Part shown: one piece after another, positions 7,012 to 13,307 of the stretch | Position numbering within the stretch: position 1 is the first letter of the stretch | Layout: each line of letters begins with the position of its first letter | Assembly: GCA_023227645.1 (NCBI GenBank) | Contig: JALNVJ010000024.1 | Coordinates: 1-13,307 of the forward strand | Direction: 5' to 3' | Length of the DNA stretch: 13,307 nt | Source: Bacteroidales bacterium | GTDB taxonomy: Bacteria > Bacteroidota > Bacteroidia > Bacteroidales > P3 | Translations under genes and position numbers: made by a program | The notes under the pieces: model-generated | Told to the model about the DNA's origin: nothing | Databases searched by the model: none | The model's input: only the letters and a program-made list of their open reading frames with translations

Positions 7012-7027
7012 TTTCTATTAATAGAAA
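7012..7027. repeat. Perfect 16-bp palindrome between response regulator and peptidase genes
   Basis: TTTCTATTAATAGAAA reads the same on both strands. It lies in the 43-bp gap before the M16 peptidase start and is followed by a run of A. It could be a dimeric-protein site or a weak hairpin; AT-only palindromes of this kind can also arise by chance here. Confidence 0.5.
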
Positions 7028-7046
7028 AAAAAAGAAGAATTAATAA

Positions 7047-8288
7047 ATGATACATTACGATAAATTTACATTAGACAATGGATTAAGAGTTATTGTTCAC
7101 AAAGACAAGAACACTCCATTAGTTGCAATAAATCTCTTATATGCTGTTGGCTCTAAGGACGAGAATGAAGAAAAGACAGGATTTGCTCACCTTTTTGAAC
7201 ATTTAATGTTTGGAGGGAGTAAGAATTATCCGGATTTTGATATGATAGTTGAAGAGAGAGGAGGCGAGTTAAATGCTTTTACCTGTAACGATTACACTAA
7301 TTACTATATAAGTATGCCTCTTAGTGAGCTTGAAATAGGTTTAAAATTAGAGAGTGATAGGATGACAAATCTTATTATGTCTCAAAAGAGTTTGGATACA
7401 CAAAAGAATGTTGTTATTGAGGAATACAAACAAAGATACCTTAATCAACCTTATGGAGATGTTTGGTTATTGCTTCGTGAACTTTCCTATACAACTCACC
7501 CTTATAAGTGGAACACTATAGGAAAAGATATTTCACATATTGAAGATGCAAATTTGGATGACGTAAAAGCTTTTTATAAGAAATTTTATGTTCCAAATAA
7601 TGCAATTTTATGTATTGCTGGAAATGTGGAGCTTGAAAATATAAAATTTTTATGCGAAAAACATTTTTCATATATTGAAAAAGGAGAGGAAATTACTAGA
7701 AAGAATATCGTAGAACCAAAACAAAATAAGTCAAGAGAGCTAATGGTTGAGAGGGATGTTCCTCAAGATGTAATTTTTATTACTTATCCTATGAGTACTC
7801 GCCTTGAAAAAGGATATTATGCCTTTGATCTACTTTCAGATATCCTATCCAATGGGCGTTCTTCCCGACTTTATAATAATTTAGTTAAGGAAAAACAAAT
7901 TTTTACGGAGGTTAATGCTTTTATTAGTGGAGATGCTGATAATGGATTATTTATTCTAACAGGTAAATATAGGGATGGTATTAGTATGAAAGAGGGTAGG
8001 GATGCTCTTTTGGAGGAATTGCGAAATATTAGTTATGAAGAAATCCTTGAAGATGAGTTTCAAAAGGTTAAGAATAAGTTTGAATCCACTATGACCTTCT
8101 CTCAAATTAAGACTTTAGAGAGAGCAATGAACCTATGTTATTTTGAGTTTTTGGGAGATATTGATCAGGTAAATAAGGAGGTTGATTCCTACCAAGCATT
8201 AACAGTTGACTATATTCAAAACCTTGCAAGGCAAACATTTATTGAAGAAAAATCTAATACATTATTTTATGAAGCAAAGAAAAAATAA
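7047..8288 (+). CDS. M16-family zinc metallopeptidase (single-unit, processing-peptidase type)
   Basis: A 413-residue peptidase of family M16 with the inverted zinc motif HLFEH (His48, Glu51 catalytic, His52) and a third ligand at Glu125 or Glu126 (VVIEEYKQR), about 74 residues further on, as in the family. The N-terminal domain opens with FTLDNGLRVIVHKD and the second domain begins near residue 215. Length is that of one half of pitrilysin, typical of M16B enzymes that work as homodimers or with an inactive partner; no partner gene is next to it. There is no signal peptide, so it is probably cytoplasmic, though some Bacteroidetes relatives are exported. Substrate unknown; the family cleaves small proteins and peptides inside a closed chamber. 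The 3' end overlaps the permease gene by 20 bp, and the response regulator gene lies 43 bp upstream, so all are probably one transcript. Confidence 0.92.
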   Translation: MIHYDKFTLDNGLRVIVHKDKNTPLVAINLLYAVGSKDENEEKTGFAHLFEHLMFGGSKNYPDFDMIVEERGGELNAFTCNDYTNYYISMPLSELEIGLKLESDRMTNLIMSQKSLDTQKNVVIEEYKQRYLNQPYGDVWLLLRELSYTTHPYKWNTIGKDISHIEDANLDDVKAFYKKFYVPNNAILCIAGNVELENIKFLCEKHFSYIEKGEEITRKNIVEPKQNKSRELMVERDVPQDVIFITYPMSTRLEKGYYAFDLLSDILSNGRSSRLYNNLVKEKQIFTEVNAFISGDADNGLFILTGKYRDGISMKEGRDALLEELRNISYEEILEDEFQKVKNKFESTMTFSQIKTLERAMNLCYFEFLGDIDQVNKEVDSYQALTVDYIQNLARQTFIEEKSNTLFYEAKKK

Positions 8289-9663
8289 CCTTATACCGAT
8301 GATTTCTATCACGGTGCTTTTCTTTATGTGGGGTTTTATAACATCGCTCAACGATATCCTTATTCCTTATTTCAAAGCTGCGTATAGCTTATCTCATTTC
8401 AAGGCAAATATTGTTCAATTGGCTTTCTTTATTGCTTATTTCTTTGGATCCTTAGGCTTTTTCTTCTTAGCCAAAAAAGGACTTGACCCCATTCATAAAT
8501 ATGGTTATAAATCTACTTTGGAGATAGGACTATATATTGCAGCTATTGCTTGTATCTTTTTCTCATTTGCTGCCAAATTAAATTTAGGTTTTGGCTTCTT
8601 CCTCTCAGCTCTTTTTTTATTAGGTATTGGACTTACATTTCTTCAAGTTGCTGCCAATCCTTTTGTTGCTATGCTTGGCAATCCTGATACTGCCTCTAGT
8701 AGATTAAATCTTTCTCAGGCATTCAACTCTCTAGGTACTACGCTTGGACCAGCTTTGGGCGGTTATTTTATTTTTACATTATTCATAGAGGATGCAAAAG
8801 GTGTTTTGGCGGTTCAAACACCTTATATGATATTAGGTATTTTACTTGGCTTACTAGCAATCTTTATTAGATTATCTAAGATAGAAGAACCTGTAAATAA
8901 AAAGAACTCTACCTCTTCAAAGGAATCAATATTTAAGTATCCATATGTTTGGTTAGGTGCTTTAGGAGTCTTTTTCTATGTTGGGGCTGAGGTTTCGGTA
9001 GGTAGTAATTTAGTTTCTTACTTAACTGAGGTTTCAATTGGTAAAATCTCAGCAAATACTGCTAGTAGCTATCTTTCTTATTATTGGGGAGGGGCTATGA
9101 TTGGTCGTTTCTTGGGTGCTGTTTCTTTAAGTAAGATAAAATCTCATTTAAAGGTTATATATATGTTGTTATTAGCAGTAATAAGTTTTGGAATTATCTT
9201 TATTGTTAATTTTTCTCTACATTCCCTAACCATAAATGAGGTTTGGTATTTCCTAGCTTTTATGCTTCTTAATTTCTTTTTCTTCTACCTTGGCAAATCT
9301 AAACCAGCACGTTCACTAGCTATATTTGCAATTGTGAATAGTGTATTATTACTGATTGGAATGAATATATTTGGCAATTTTGGTTATTGGTCTATATGGG
9401 CACTTCTAGCAATAGGTCTTTTCAATTCCATAATGTGGTCCAATGTATTTACTCTTGCAATCGATAAATTAGGAGATAAGACTGCTGAGGCTTCATCAAT
9501 ACTTATTATGATGATATTAGGTGGTGCTATTCTTCCTCCTCTACAAGGTTTGCTTGCAGATAACACTTCAATTGAGCTTTCATTTATTGTTCCACTTTTT
9601 GGATATTTATATCTAATATTTTATGGTATAAAGGGATATTCAATTGGTAAAAAATCTATTTAA
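8269..9663 (+). CDS. FucP/GluP-family sugar permease (major facilitator superfamily)
   Basis: A 464-residue inner-membrane transporter with about 12 hydrophobic segments, importing a monosaccharide such as glucose, galactose, fucose or N-acetylglucosamine. Family signatures are LFFMWGFITSLNDILIP (17-33), LQVAANPFVAMLGNPDTASS (125-144), RLNLSQAFNSLGTTLGPALGG (145-165, continuous with the former) and WGGAMIGRFLGA (273-284). Asp29 corresponds to the proton-coupling Asp46 of E. coli FucP, but the equivalent of FucP Glu135 is Gln126, as in the glucose/galactose branch, so fucose:proton symport should not be assumed. The ATG at 8269 gives the normal short basic N-terminus and overlaps the peptidase gene by 20 bp; ATG 8299 is the alternative, and a start further upstream at 8206 would add an unlikely basic leader. 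The exact sugar cannot be read from sequence. Confidence 0.9.
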   Translation: MKQRKNNLIPMISITVLFFMWGFITSLNDILIPYFKAAYSLSHFKANIVQLAFFIAYFFGSLGFFFLAKKGLDPIHKYGYKSTLEIGLYIAAIACIFFSFAAKLNLGFGFFLSALFLLGIGLTFLQVAANPFVAMLGNPDTASSRLNLSQAFNSLGTTLGPALGGYFIFTLFIEDAKGVLAVQTPYMILGILLGLLAIFIRLSKIEEPVNKKNSTSSKESIFKYPYVWLGALGVFFYVGAEVSVGSNLVSYLTEVSIGKISANTASSYLSYYWGGAMIGRFLGAVSLSKIKSHLKVIYMLLLAVISFGIIFIVNFSLHSLTINEVWYFLAFMLLNFFFFYLGKSKPARSLAIFAIVNSVLLLIGMNIFGNFGYWSIWALLAIGLFNSIMWSNVFTLAIDKLGDKTAEASSILIMMILGGAILPPLQGLLADNTSIELSFIVPLFGYLYLIFYGIKGYSIGKKSI

Positions 9664-9679
9664 TAAGAGAATAGAACTT

Positions 9680-10183
9680 ATGGAATACCTAATTCTTAAG
9701 AAGGAAATAAAAACGCCACTAGGAGATATGCTCTGCCTTGCATCTGATAAAGGAATAATGTTTTTGGAGTTTCTGGATAAGAAAAACTATAAGGAGCTTG
9801 ATTATAAGGAAAAAACTATTGAAAATAATATGGACTCAAAAGCATACAGTTTTATTGAGAGATTAGAAATTCAATTAGGAGAGTATTTTTCTGGAACGAG
9901 AAGAGAGTTTAGCCTTCCATTAGTAATGACAGGTACTAATTTTCAAAAAAATGTTTGGGAGGAATTATTGAAAATCTCTTATGGTAAAACAATTTCATAT
10001 AAGGATGAAGCGTATAACCTTGGGAATAATAAGGCTTATAGGGCTGTTGCTAATGCTAATGGACGAAATCACATTGCAATATTAATCCCTTGTCATAGGG
10101 TTATTGCAAGTGATGGTTCATTGGGTGGATATTCAGGAGGATTAGAGAAAAAAGAATTTCTTTTAGCCTTAGAAAAGAAGTGA
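9680..10183 (+). CDS. ogt: Methylated-DNA--[protein]-cysteine S-methyltransferase (O6-alkylguanine repair)
   Basis: A 167-residue suicide DNA-repair protein that removes alkyl groups from O6 of guanine onto its own cysteine. The acceptor motif PCHRV (137-141, Cys138) is intact, as are TNFQKNVWEELLKI (86-99), ISYKDEA with the conserved Tyr (105-111), the recognition helix AYRAVANANGRN with arginine finger Arg121, and GYSGGLEKKEFLL (150-162). A short beta-rich N-terminal domain precedes residue ~75, as in Ogt; no Ada transcription-activator domain is present. The family's usual VG after the Arg-Ala is VA here, a mild change. The ATG at 9680 is chosen; an in-frame TTG at 9644 would begin inside the permease gene. 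It is 16 bp downstream of the permease stop and closes the five-gene run; its link with the neighbours may be only cotranscription. Confidence 0.93.
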   Translation: MEYLILKKEIKTPLGDMLCLASDKGIMFLEFLDKKNYKELDYKEKTIENNMDSKAYSFIERLEIQLGEYFSGTRREFSLPLVMTGTNFQKNVWEELLKISYGKTISYKDEAYNLGNNKAYRAVANANGRNHIAILIPCHRVIASDGSLGGYSGGLEKKEFLLALEKK

Positions 10184-10218
10184 TTACACATTTTCAAGAG
10201 GTATTATTACTCTATTAG

Positions 10219-10248
10219 TTTGATATTTGAAAAAAACATCTAATTTTG
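10219..10248 (+). promoter_or_regulatory. Strong Bacteroidetes promoter for the Cys/His-rich secreted protein
   Basis: TTTG at 10219-10222 and TAATTTTG at 10241-10248, 18 bases apart, match both the -33 and -7 elements used by the Bacteroidetes primary sigma factor. Transcription would start near 10253, giving an unusually long AT-rich leader of ~105 bases before the ATG at 10360. Confidence 0.65.
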
Positions 10249-10359
10249 CATTTATAATAAGAACTAAATTTTTTAATTATTAAATGTAAGGTTTTGAAAA
10301 AAGCAATGTCTTAATAAACACACAATAAATAATTAGTTATTAAACAAACACAAAAAAGT

Positions 10360-10656
10360 ATGAAAAAATTAATTTTATTAGTCTTTGCATTTGCAATTGT
10401 TTCTCTTGGTTCAGTTCAAGCACAAACTCCTGTTAAAAAAGCTGTTAAGCACGAATGTAGTGAAACTAAGAAAGACAAAGATCACAAAAAAGATGCAGGT
10501 TGTTGTTCCGGTAAAGATGGTAAGCAAGTTGCTAAAAAAGATCACGAATGTTGCCAAGATAAGGCTGCAAAAGATGGTAAAAAGCATGATTGTTGCCAAG
10601 ATAAAGTTGCAACAGATAAATCTGTAAAACCTGTAAAACAAGCTGTAAAGAAATAA
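10360..10656 (+). CDS. Small secreted Cys/His/Lys-rich protein, probable metal binder
   Basis: A 98-residue protein with a clear signal peptide (MKKLILLVFAFAIVSLGSVQA, cleavage likely before QTP at 22). The mature chain is about one-third Lys, with seven Cys and several His arranged as HEC (31-33), GCC (47-49), HECCQDK (62-68) and HDCCQDK (76-82). The last two are successive 14-residue repeats. No aromatic residue and almost no hydrophobic residue occurs in the mature part, so it is unlikely to fold without a ligand; binding of thiophilic metal ions is a reasonable inference but no named family is recognised. PVKKAVK near the start and PVKQAVK at the end form matching ends. It has its own promoter and lies 78 bp upstream of the ECF sigma operon, whose third gene also encodes clustered Cys/His, which suggests that it is a target or partner of that system. 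Confidence 0.85.
   Translation: MKKLILLVFAFAIVSLGSVQAQTPVKKAVKHECSETKKDKDHKKDAGCCSGKDGKQVAKKDHECCQDKAAKDGKKHDCCQDKVATDKSVKPVKQAVKK
10543..10626 (+). repeat. Two tandem 42-bp (14-codon) repeats inside the Cys/His-rich gene
   Basis: Units 10543-10584 and 10585-10626 encode HECCQDKAAKDGKK and HDCCQDKVATDKSV. The core TGTTGCCAAGATAA is identical in both (10549-10562 and 10591-10604). Recent unit duplication and possible copy-number variation between strains follow as inference. Confidence 0.8.
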
Positions 10657-10688
10657 TAACCTTAAGTTATATATAATTTGCAAAACTA

Positions 10689-10722
10689 ATAAAGCAGGGT
10701 TTGAAACATAGTCCTGCTTTAT
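10689..10722 (+). terminator. GC-containing hairpin between the Cys/His-rich gene and the sigma gene
   Basis: ATAAAGCAGG (10689-10698) pairs perfectly with CCTGCTTTAT (10713-10722), and two G-U pairs can extend the stem inward. It is followed only by CTTT, a weak T run. It probably ends or attenuates the upstream transcript; its 3' edge is just 12 bases before the sigma-factor ATG, so it could also act in the leader of that gene. Confidence 0.7.
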
Positions 10723-10734
10723 CTTTAACTATTT

Positions 10735-11295
10735 ATGAACGACATAGAAATTGCGAAAGAAATAGCCTTAGGTAATCAAATAGTATTTGAAGACTTTTTT
10801 AATCAACATAAATTGAAGGTTATGAACTTATGCTATGGTATGACTCATAATAGTGATTGTGCTGAGGATTTGGTACAAGATATTTTTATAGAGATTTATT
10901 CTTCTGCAAAAAACTTTCAAGGCAAATCAAAACTTTCAACTTGGCTCTATAGAATTGCTTTTAATAAAACGGTAAACTATCTTAGAAAAGAAAAGATCAA
11001 GAAATTATTTGTAAATTTTGAAACCTCAAAACATAACCTCCAATCAGATAATAGAGCAGATTTTTCACTTGAAGAAAAAGAAAAAATAGAAACCTTGCAT
11101 AAGGTTATTGACAAATTACCGTCTAAACAAAAACAAGCAATAATTCTATTTGTCTATGATGAACTTCCTCAAAAAGAGATTGCAGAAATAATGAATTGCT
11201 CATTGGCTTCAGTTGAGGTTTTAATTCACAGAGCCAAGAAATTAATAAAAAACAAAACAGATATAATATATGGAAACGCTATTGAAAAAGGATAG
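10735..11295 (+). CDS. ECF-family RNA polymerase sigma factor
   Basis: A 186-residue extracytoplasmic-function sigma-70 factor with only regions 2 and 4. Region 2 spans ~15-90, with DLVQDIFIEIYSSAKNFQGK (45-64), the core-polymerase and -10 contact segment, and STWLYRIAFN (68-77). Region 4 spans ~115-172, with LPSKQKQAIILFVYDELPQK (128-147) and the helix-turn-helix EIAEIMNCSLASVEVLIHRA (148-167). Such factors are held inactive by a membrane anti-sigma factor until an envelope signal arrives. The next gene starts inside its 3' end (26-bp overlap), which indicates translational coupling and makes that product the obvious anti-sigma candidate. A near-match promoter box (TATAATTTG, 10672-10680) lies upstream, before the hairpin at 10689-10722. 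The Cys/His-rich protein upstream and the anchored sensor-like protein downstream suggest metal or thiol stress as the signal. Confidence 0.94.
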   Translation: MNDIEIAKEIALGNQIVFEDFFNQHKLKVMNLCYGMTHNSDCAEDLVQDIFIEIYSSAKNFQGKSKLSTWLYRIAFNKTVNYLRKEKIKKLFVNFETSKHNLQSDNRADFSLEEKEKIETLHKVIDKLPSKQKQAIILFVYDELPQKEIAEIMNCSLASVEVLIHRAKKLIKNKTDIIYGNAIEKG

Positions 11296-11572
11296 AATTG
11301 AAGAAGTTAATCCTTTTCTATTCCAAAAAATTCAAACAAAAGTTAATGACGATCAATGCGTAAGGTTTATTCCTTCTTGGGGATTGAATGCATTAAGATT
11401 AAGTATAATTACATTAGCCTTACTAACGGGGTTCAATATCTATTCAACATATAATACTAAGTCTAATGTGTCTCCAATTGTAGAGAGTAATTCTTATAAG
11501 CAATTTGTTGAAGATTATCATTTTGAAGCCTTGTCAAGTCTTTATCCTGTTGAACTTTTAACTAAAGAATAG
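11270..11572 (+). CDS. Short single-pass membrane protein, candidate anti-sigma factor
   Basis: A 100-residue protein with one transmembrane segment (~41-59, LRLSIITLALLTGFNIY). The ~40-residue N-terminus (with VNPFLFQKIQTKV at 13-25) should face the cytoplasm and the ~40-residue acidic C-terminus the periplasm. No zinc-binding ASD motif (HxxxCxxC) is present, so it is not a classical ZAS anti-sigma factor. Size and layout match CnrY of Cupriavidus (about 95 residues, one membrane span), whose short cytosolic part binds the sigma factor; similarity in sequence to CnrY is not claimed. It overlaps the sigma gene by 26 bp and is followed after 3 bp by the sensor-like gene. Anti-sigma function is inferred from position, size and topology. 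Confidence 0.8.
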   Translation: METLLKKDRIEEVNPFLFQKIQTKVNDDQCVRFIPSWGLNALRLSIITLALLTGFNIYSTYNTKSNVSPIVESNSYKQFVEDYHFEALSSLYPVELLTKE

Positions 11573-11575
11573 ATT

Positions 11576-12070
11576 ATGAAGAAAAAATATTTTATAACAT
11601 TAATAACAATAGTTATTGTTCTCTTGGTAGTTAATATTTTCTTTTTAGTTAATAATAGAGGATGTTCTTGCAATCAAAACACAAAGCAAGAAACAGAAAA
11701 CGATAAATGTGATTGCTATGTATCTCAAAAACTTGAATTAGATAAAGAGCAATCGGCAAAATATGAAATAATAAAGAAAACTCATCAAATAATTGCATTA
11801 AGAGCTGTAGATAGTCTGCATATTAGCCAAGAAAAATTAATGGATTATCTTGCTTCAAATAGTGATTCTTCTAAGATAGCTGAATTGGAAAACAAGATAA
11901 CACAAGCTCAGAAGATACTTCTTCGTCAGCATATTGAACAATATCAAGACTTAAAGGCAATTCTTAAACCAGATCAAGTTTGGCCAATGAATAAATTATT
12001 TAAAGATCTATTTGTATGTAAGCCAAGTTGTGAACATAATCATGAGGGTTGTTCATCTGTTACAAAATAA
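11576..12070 (+). CDS. Membrane-anchored periplasmic Spy/CnrX-type sensor with Cys/His clusters
   Basis: A 164-residue protein anchored by one N-terminal membrane segment (~6-26) with the rest in the periplasm. After the anchor come Cys30, Cys32, Cys45 and Cys47 (GCSCNQN, CDCYVS), then about 85 residues of predicted amphipathic helix (50-130) ending in LKPDQVWPMNKLFKDLF (130-146), which resembles the L-x-P/x-Q repeat of Spy/CpxP and the metal-sensor group that includes CnrX. The tail holds CKPSCEHNHEGC (148-159): three Cys and two His. Nine Cys/His in two clusters at either end of a helical hairpin fit a metal- or redox-responsive sensor. It is the last gene of the sigma operon, 3 bp after the candidate anti-sigma gene. 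Heavy-metal sensing is an inference; folding-stress sensing of Spy type is the alternative. Confidence 0.8.
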   Translation: MKKKYFITLITIVIVLLVVNIFFLVNNRGCSCNQNTKQETENDKCDCYVSQKLELDKEQSAKYEIIKKTHQIIALRAVDSLHISQEKLMDYLASNSDSSKIAELENKITQAQKILLRQHIEQYQDLKAILKPDQVWPMNKLFKDLFVCKPSCEHNHEGCSSVTK

Positions 12071-12076
12071 TGCTCT

Positions 12077-13297
12077 TTAATTTTTGAAGCTATATAGTTT
12101 AAACCTTGGATTTATTTTAAGATATAGTCCAAAAGAAAAGTCTGCATAGTCATTACTAATTATTTTTCCATAATCCGTTCTAAATCCTGTGAAAGGGAAA
12201 TAATATATACAGTCAAATTCAATTCCTAACGAGTAGTTAGGCTTTTTCTTGTAGGTATATTCCAAATGAGAATATATATTTCGAATTCTATTGAAAACCA
12301 TATTCTCGGTTGATGTTGATGCGTTTATGAAGTGAGGTGATCCGAAAATTGACATAAAGTCTTCACCAATCCAATAAGAAATATTAAATCGAAGATCTTT
12401 CACCCCTATTCCAAGCTTTGAATAAATTCCATATCCCTTTTTGTAAGGACTATTTGAACCAGCATTTTCCTTAAATCCAGCATATGAGAATTCCAAATTC
12501 ATATAGTCAATTATCTTATCTGCCTTATAATTAAAGCCAATTCCTCCTGCATAATTTATCCATGTTTGTTGTGAATAAGGGGAAATGTTTTCTAATTCTC
12601 CTCCCTTATGTTGTGCAATAAATTGAATAGGGGAATATACTTGAAACTTATTATCTGGGTTTATTTTAGTAGAAGTTGAGTAACCAAATGTAAAAACTTC
12701 TACATGGGAATCACTTCTAAAAATAAAACTTTGCCAATTAATCCAAAGGTCAGAATTGAAATACTTAGAATCAAATAAGACTTGAACTCCTGTTTCTGGG
12801 TCGGAACTAAGAAATAATTCAGGATTATATAATGGGAGAATTAGATTGTGGGAATTATTAATATACAGGTTGCCAAAAACAAAATTGAGATTTTCTTTTA
12901 TCATAATTTGAGCTCTAAAATAAGGCAAAAGATGAAATCCTTTCTGATAATCATTAGCTTCCCAAATAGGTATATCTAAATAAGAATAGCACGGATAGTT
13001 ATTTGCCCCCCAGTATCGAAGCAAACTTAAACCGCCCTCAATTAGTATGTTATTATCTAATACTAAGGAGAGCTTTGGTGTTAATTTAAAACCTGGGAGA
13101 GTATAACCACTAATTTTTTCGGATGAAAACTCATTATCTTTAAAAAAGTTTAAGTTTTCAATTTCAAGATAGAGCTTTTTATTACCAAGAGAATCAATGT
13201 TAGGATTCTTATATACCATATTATTTACTTGACCAAAGCTTAAAAAAGATATAAAGAGAATGGAAGTAAAAATCAAATATCTAATTTTCTTTCTCAT
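12077..13297 (-). CDS. Predicted outer-membrane beta-barrel protein of unknown function
   Basis: A 406-residue exported protein. Residues 1-23 are a signal peptide (MRKKIRYLIF, hydrophobic core, cleavage after SFGQ). The rest is full of short strands with alternating aromatic and polar residues and Asn/Tyr/Gly/Ser-rich turns, such as SLLRYWGANNYPCYSYLDIP (91-110), HLLPYFRAQIMI (122-133) and WINYAGGIGFNYK, which is the pattern of an outer-membrane barrel. I do not recognise a named family; it resembles conserved hypothetical envelope proteins of Bacteroidetes. The C-terminus (NPRFKLYSFKN) ends in Lys-Asn after Phe404, so the usual terminal aromatic is two residues from the end. It is convergent with the sensor-like gene, with 6 bp between the stop codons and no room for a terminator, so read-through between the two strands is likely. 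Its promoter lies outside the window. Confidence 0.85.
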   Translation of the reverse strand: MRKKIRYLIFTSILFISFLSFGQVNNMVYKNPNIDSLGNKKLYLEIENLNFFKDNEFSSEKISGYTLPGFKLTPKLSLVLDNNILIEGGLSLLRYWGANNYPCYSYLDIPIWEANDYQKGFHLLPYFRAQIMIKENLNFVFGNLYINNSHNLILPLYNPELFLSSDPETGVQVLFDSKYFNSDLWINWQSFIFRSDSHVEVFTFGYSTSTKINPDNKFQVYSPIQFIAQHKGGELENISPYSQQTWINYAGGIGFNYKADKIIDYMNLEFSYAGFKENAGSNSPYKKGYGIYSKLGIGVKDLRFNISYWIGEDFMSIFGSPHFINASTSTENMVFNRIRNIYSHLEYTYKKKPNYSLGIEFDCIYYFPFTGFRTDYGKIISNDYADFSFGLYLKINPRFKLYSFKN

Positions 13298-13307
13298 ATA
13301 GATTAAA

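Noticed and set aside
9384..9566. A 60-codon minus-strand frame
   Set aside because: It is antisense to transmembrane segments of the sugar permease, with no features of its own.
10184..10240. AGAG/CTCT stem after the methyltransferase gene as a terminator
   Set aside because: The stem is six pairs with a bulge and no T run follows, so it is too weak to call.
10411..10683. A 90-codon Phe/Leu/Ile-rich frame on the minus strand and an 80-codon one at 10385-10627 on the plus strand
   Set aside because: Both overlap the Cys/His/Lys-rich gene, which has a clear signal peptide, repeats that make sense only in its frame, and a promoter. Lys-rich coding DNA reads as Phe/Leu-rich on the other strand.
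12077..13297. A capsule-assembly Wzi-type or porin name for the barrel protein
   Set aside because: Only general barrel features are visible; no motif specific to a named family could be confirmed by eye.

Overview
The window is very AT-rich and looks like a chromosomal segment of a Bacteroidetes bacterium, probably a relative of the Bacteroidales. The reasons are several matches to the Bacteroidetes promoter box TAnnTTTG, the lack of strong Shine-Dalgarno sites, a Bacteroidetes-type degenerate formimidoylglutamase, a FucP/GluP-type sugar permease, and cell-envelope proteins with no close counterpart in Proteobacteria. No tRNA, rRNA, CRISPR array, insertion sequence or phage gene is visible.

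Layout. (1) Positions 1-2345, minus strand: two small lipoproteins and a secreted tetratricopeptide (TPR) protein. Beyond them at 26-130 lies a frameshifted copy of the last ~34 codons of that same TPR gene, the scar of a duplication. (2) Positions 2384-4122: a compact divergent promoter region, then a nitroreductase and a zinc-type cation diffusion facilitator, 8 bp apart. The printed long reading frame of the nitroreductase starts inside its own promoter, so a later GTG is preferred. (3) Positions 4123-4649: a gene desert with a minus-strand fragment resembling the last strands of an outer-membrane barrel (4131-4235) and an unexplained GC- and purine-rich block (about 4490-4580). (4) Positions 4650-10183: a tight plus-strand run of five genes: a ureohydrolase-fold protein missing half its metal ligands, a sigma-54 activator-type response regulator without a DNA-binding domain, a single-unit M16 metallopeptidase, a FucP/GluP-family sugar permease and an O6-alkylguanine-DNA methyltransferase. 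(5) Positions 10219-12070: a small secreted Cys/His/Lys-rich protein with a good promoter, a hairpin, then an ECF sigma factor, a 100-residue single-pass membrane protein and a membrane-anchored Cys/His-rich protein of the Spy/CnrX type. (6) Positions 12077-13297, minus strand: a predicted outer-membrane beta-barrel protein, convergent with the previous gene.

The most interesting unit is region 5. Its order and architecture (ECF sigma, short one-TM candidate anti-sigma, anchored periplasmic sensor with clustered Cys/His) resemble the CnrH/CnrY/CnrX metal-sensing system of Cupriavidus, and it sits beside a secreted protein made of repeated HxCC motifs. I infer a periplasmic metal or thiol-stress sensing circuit. 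Region 4 is the second point of interest, because it pairs a probable pseudo-enzyme with an activator that cannot bind DNA in the usual way.
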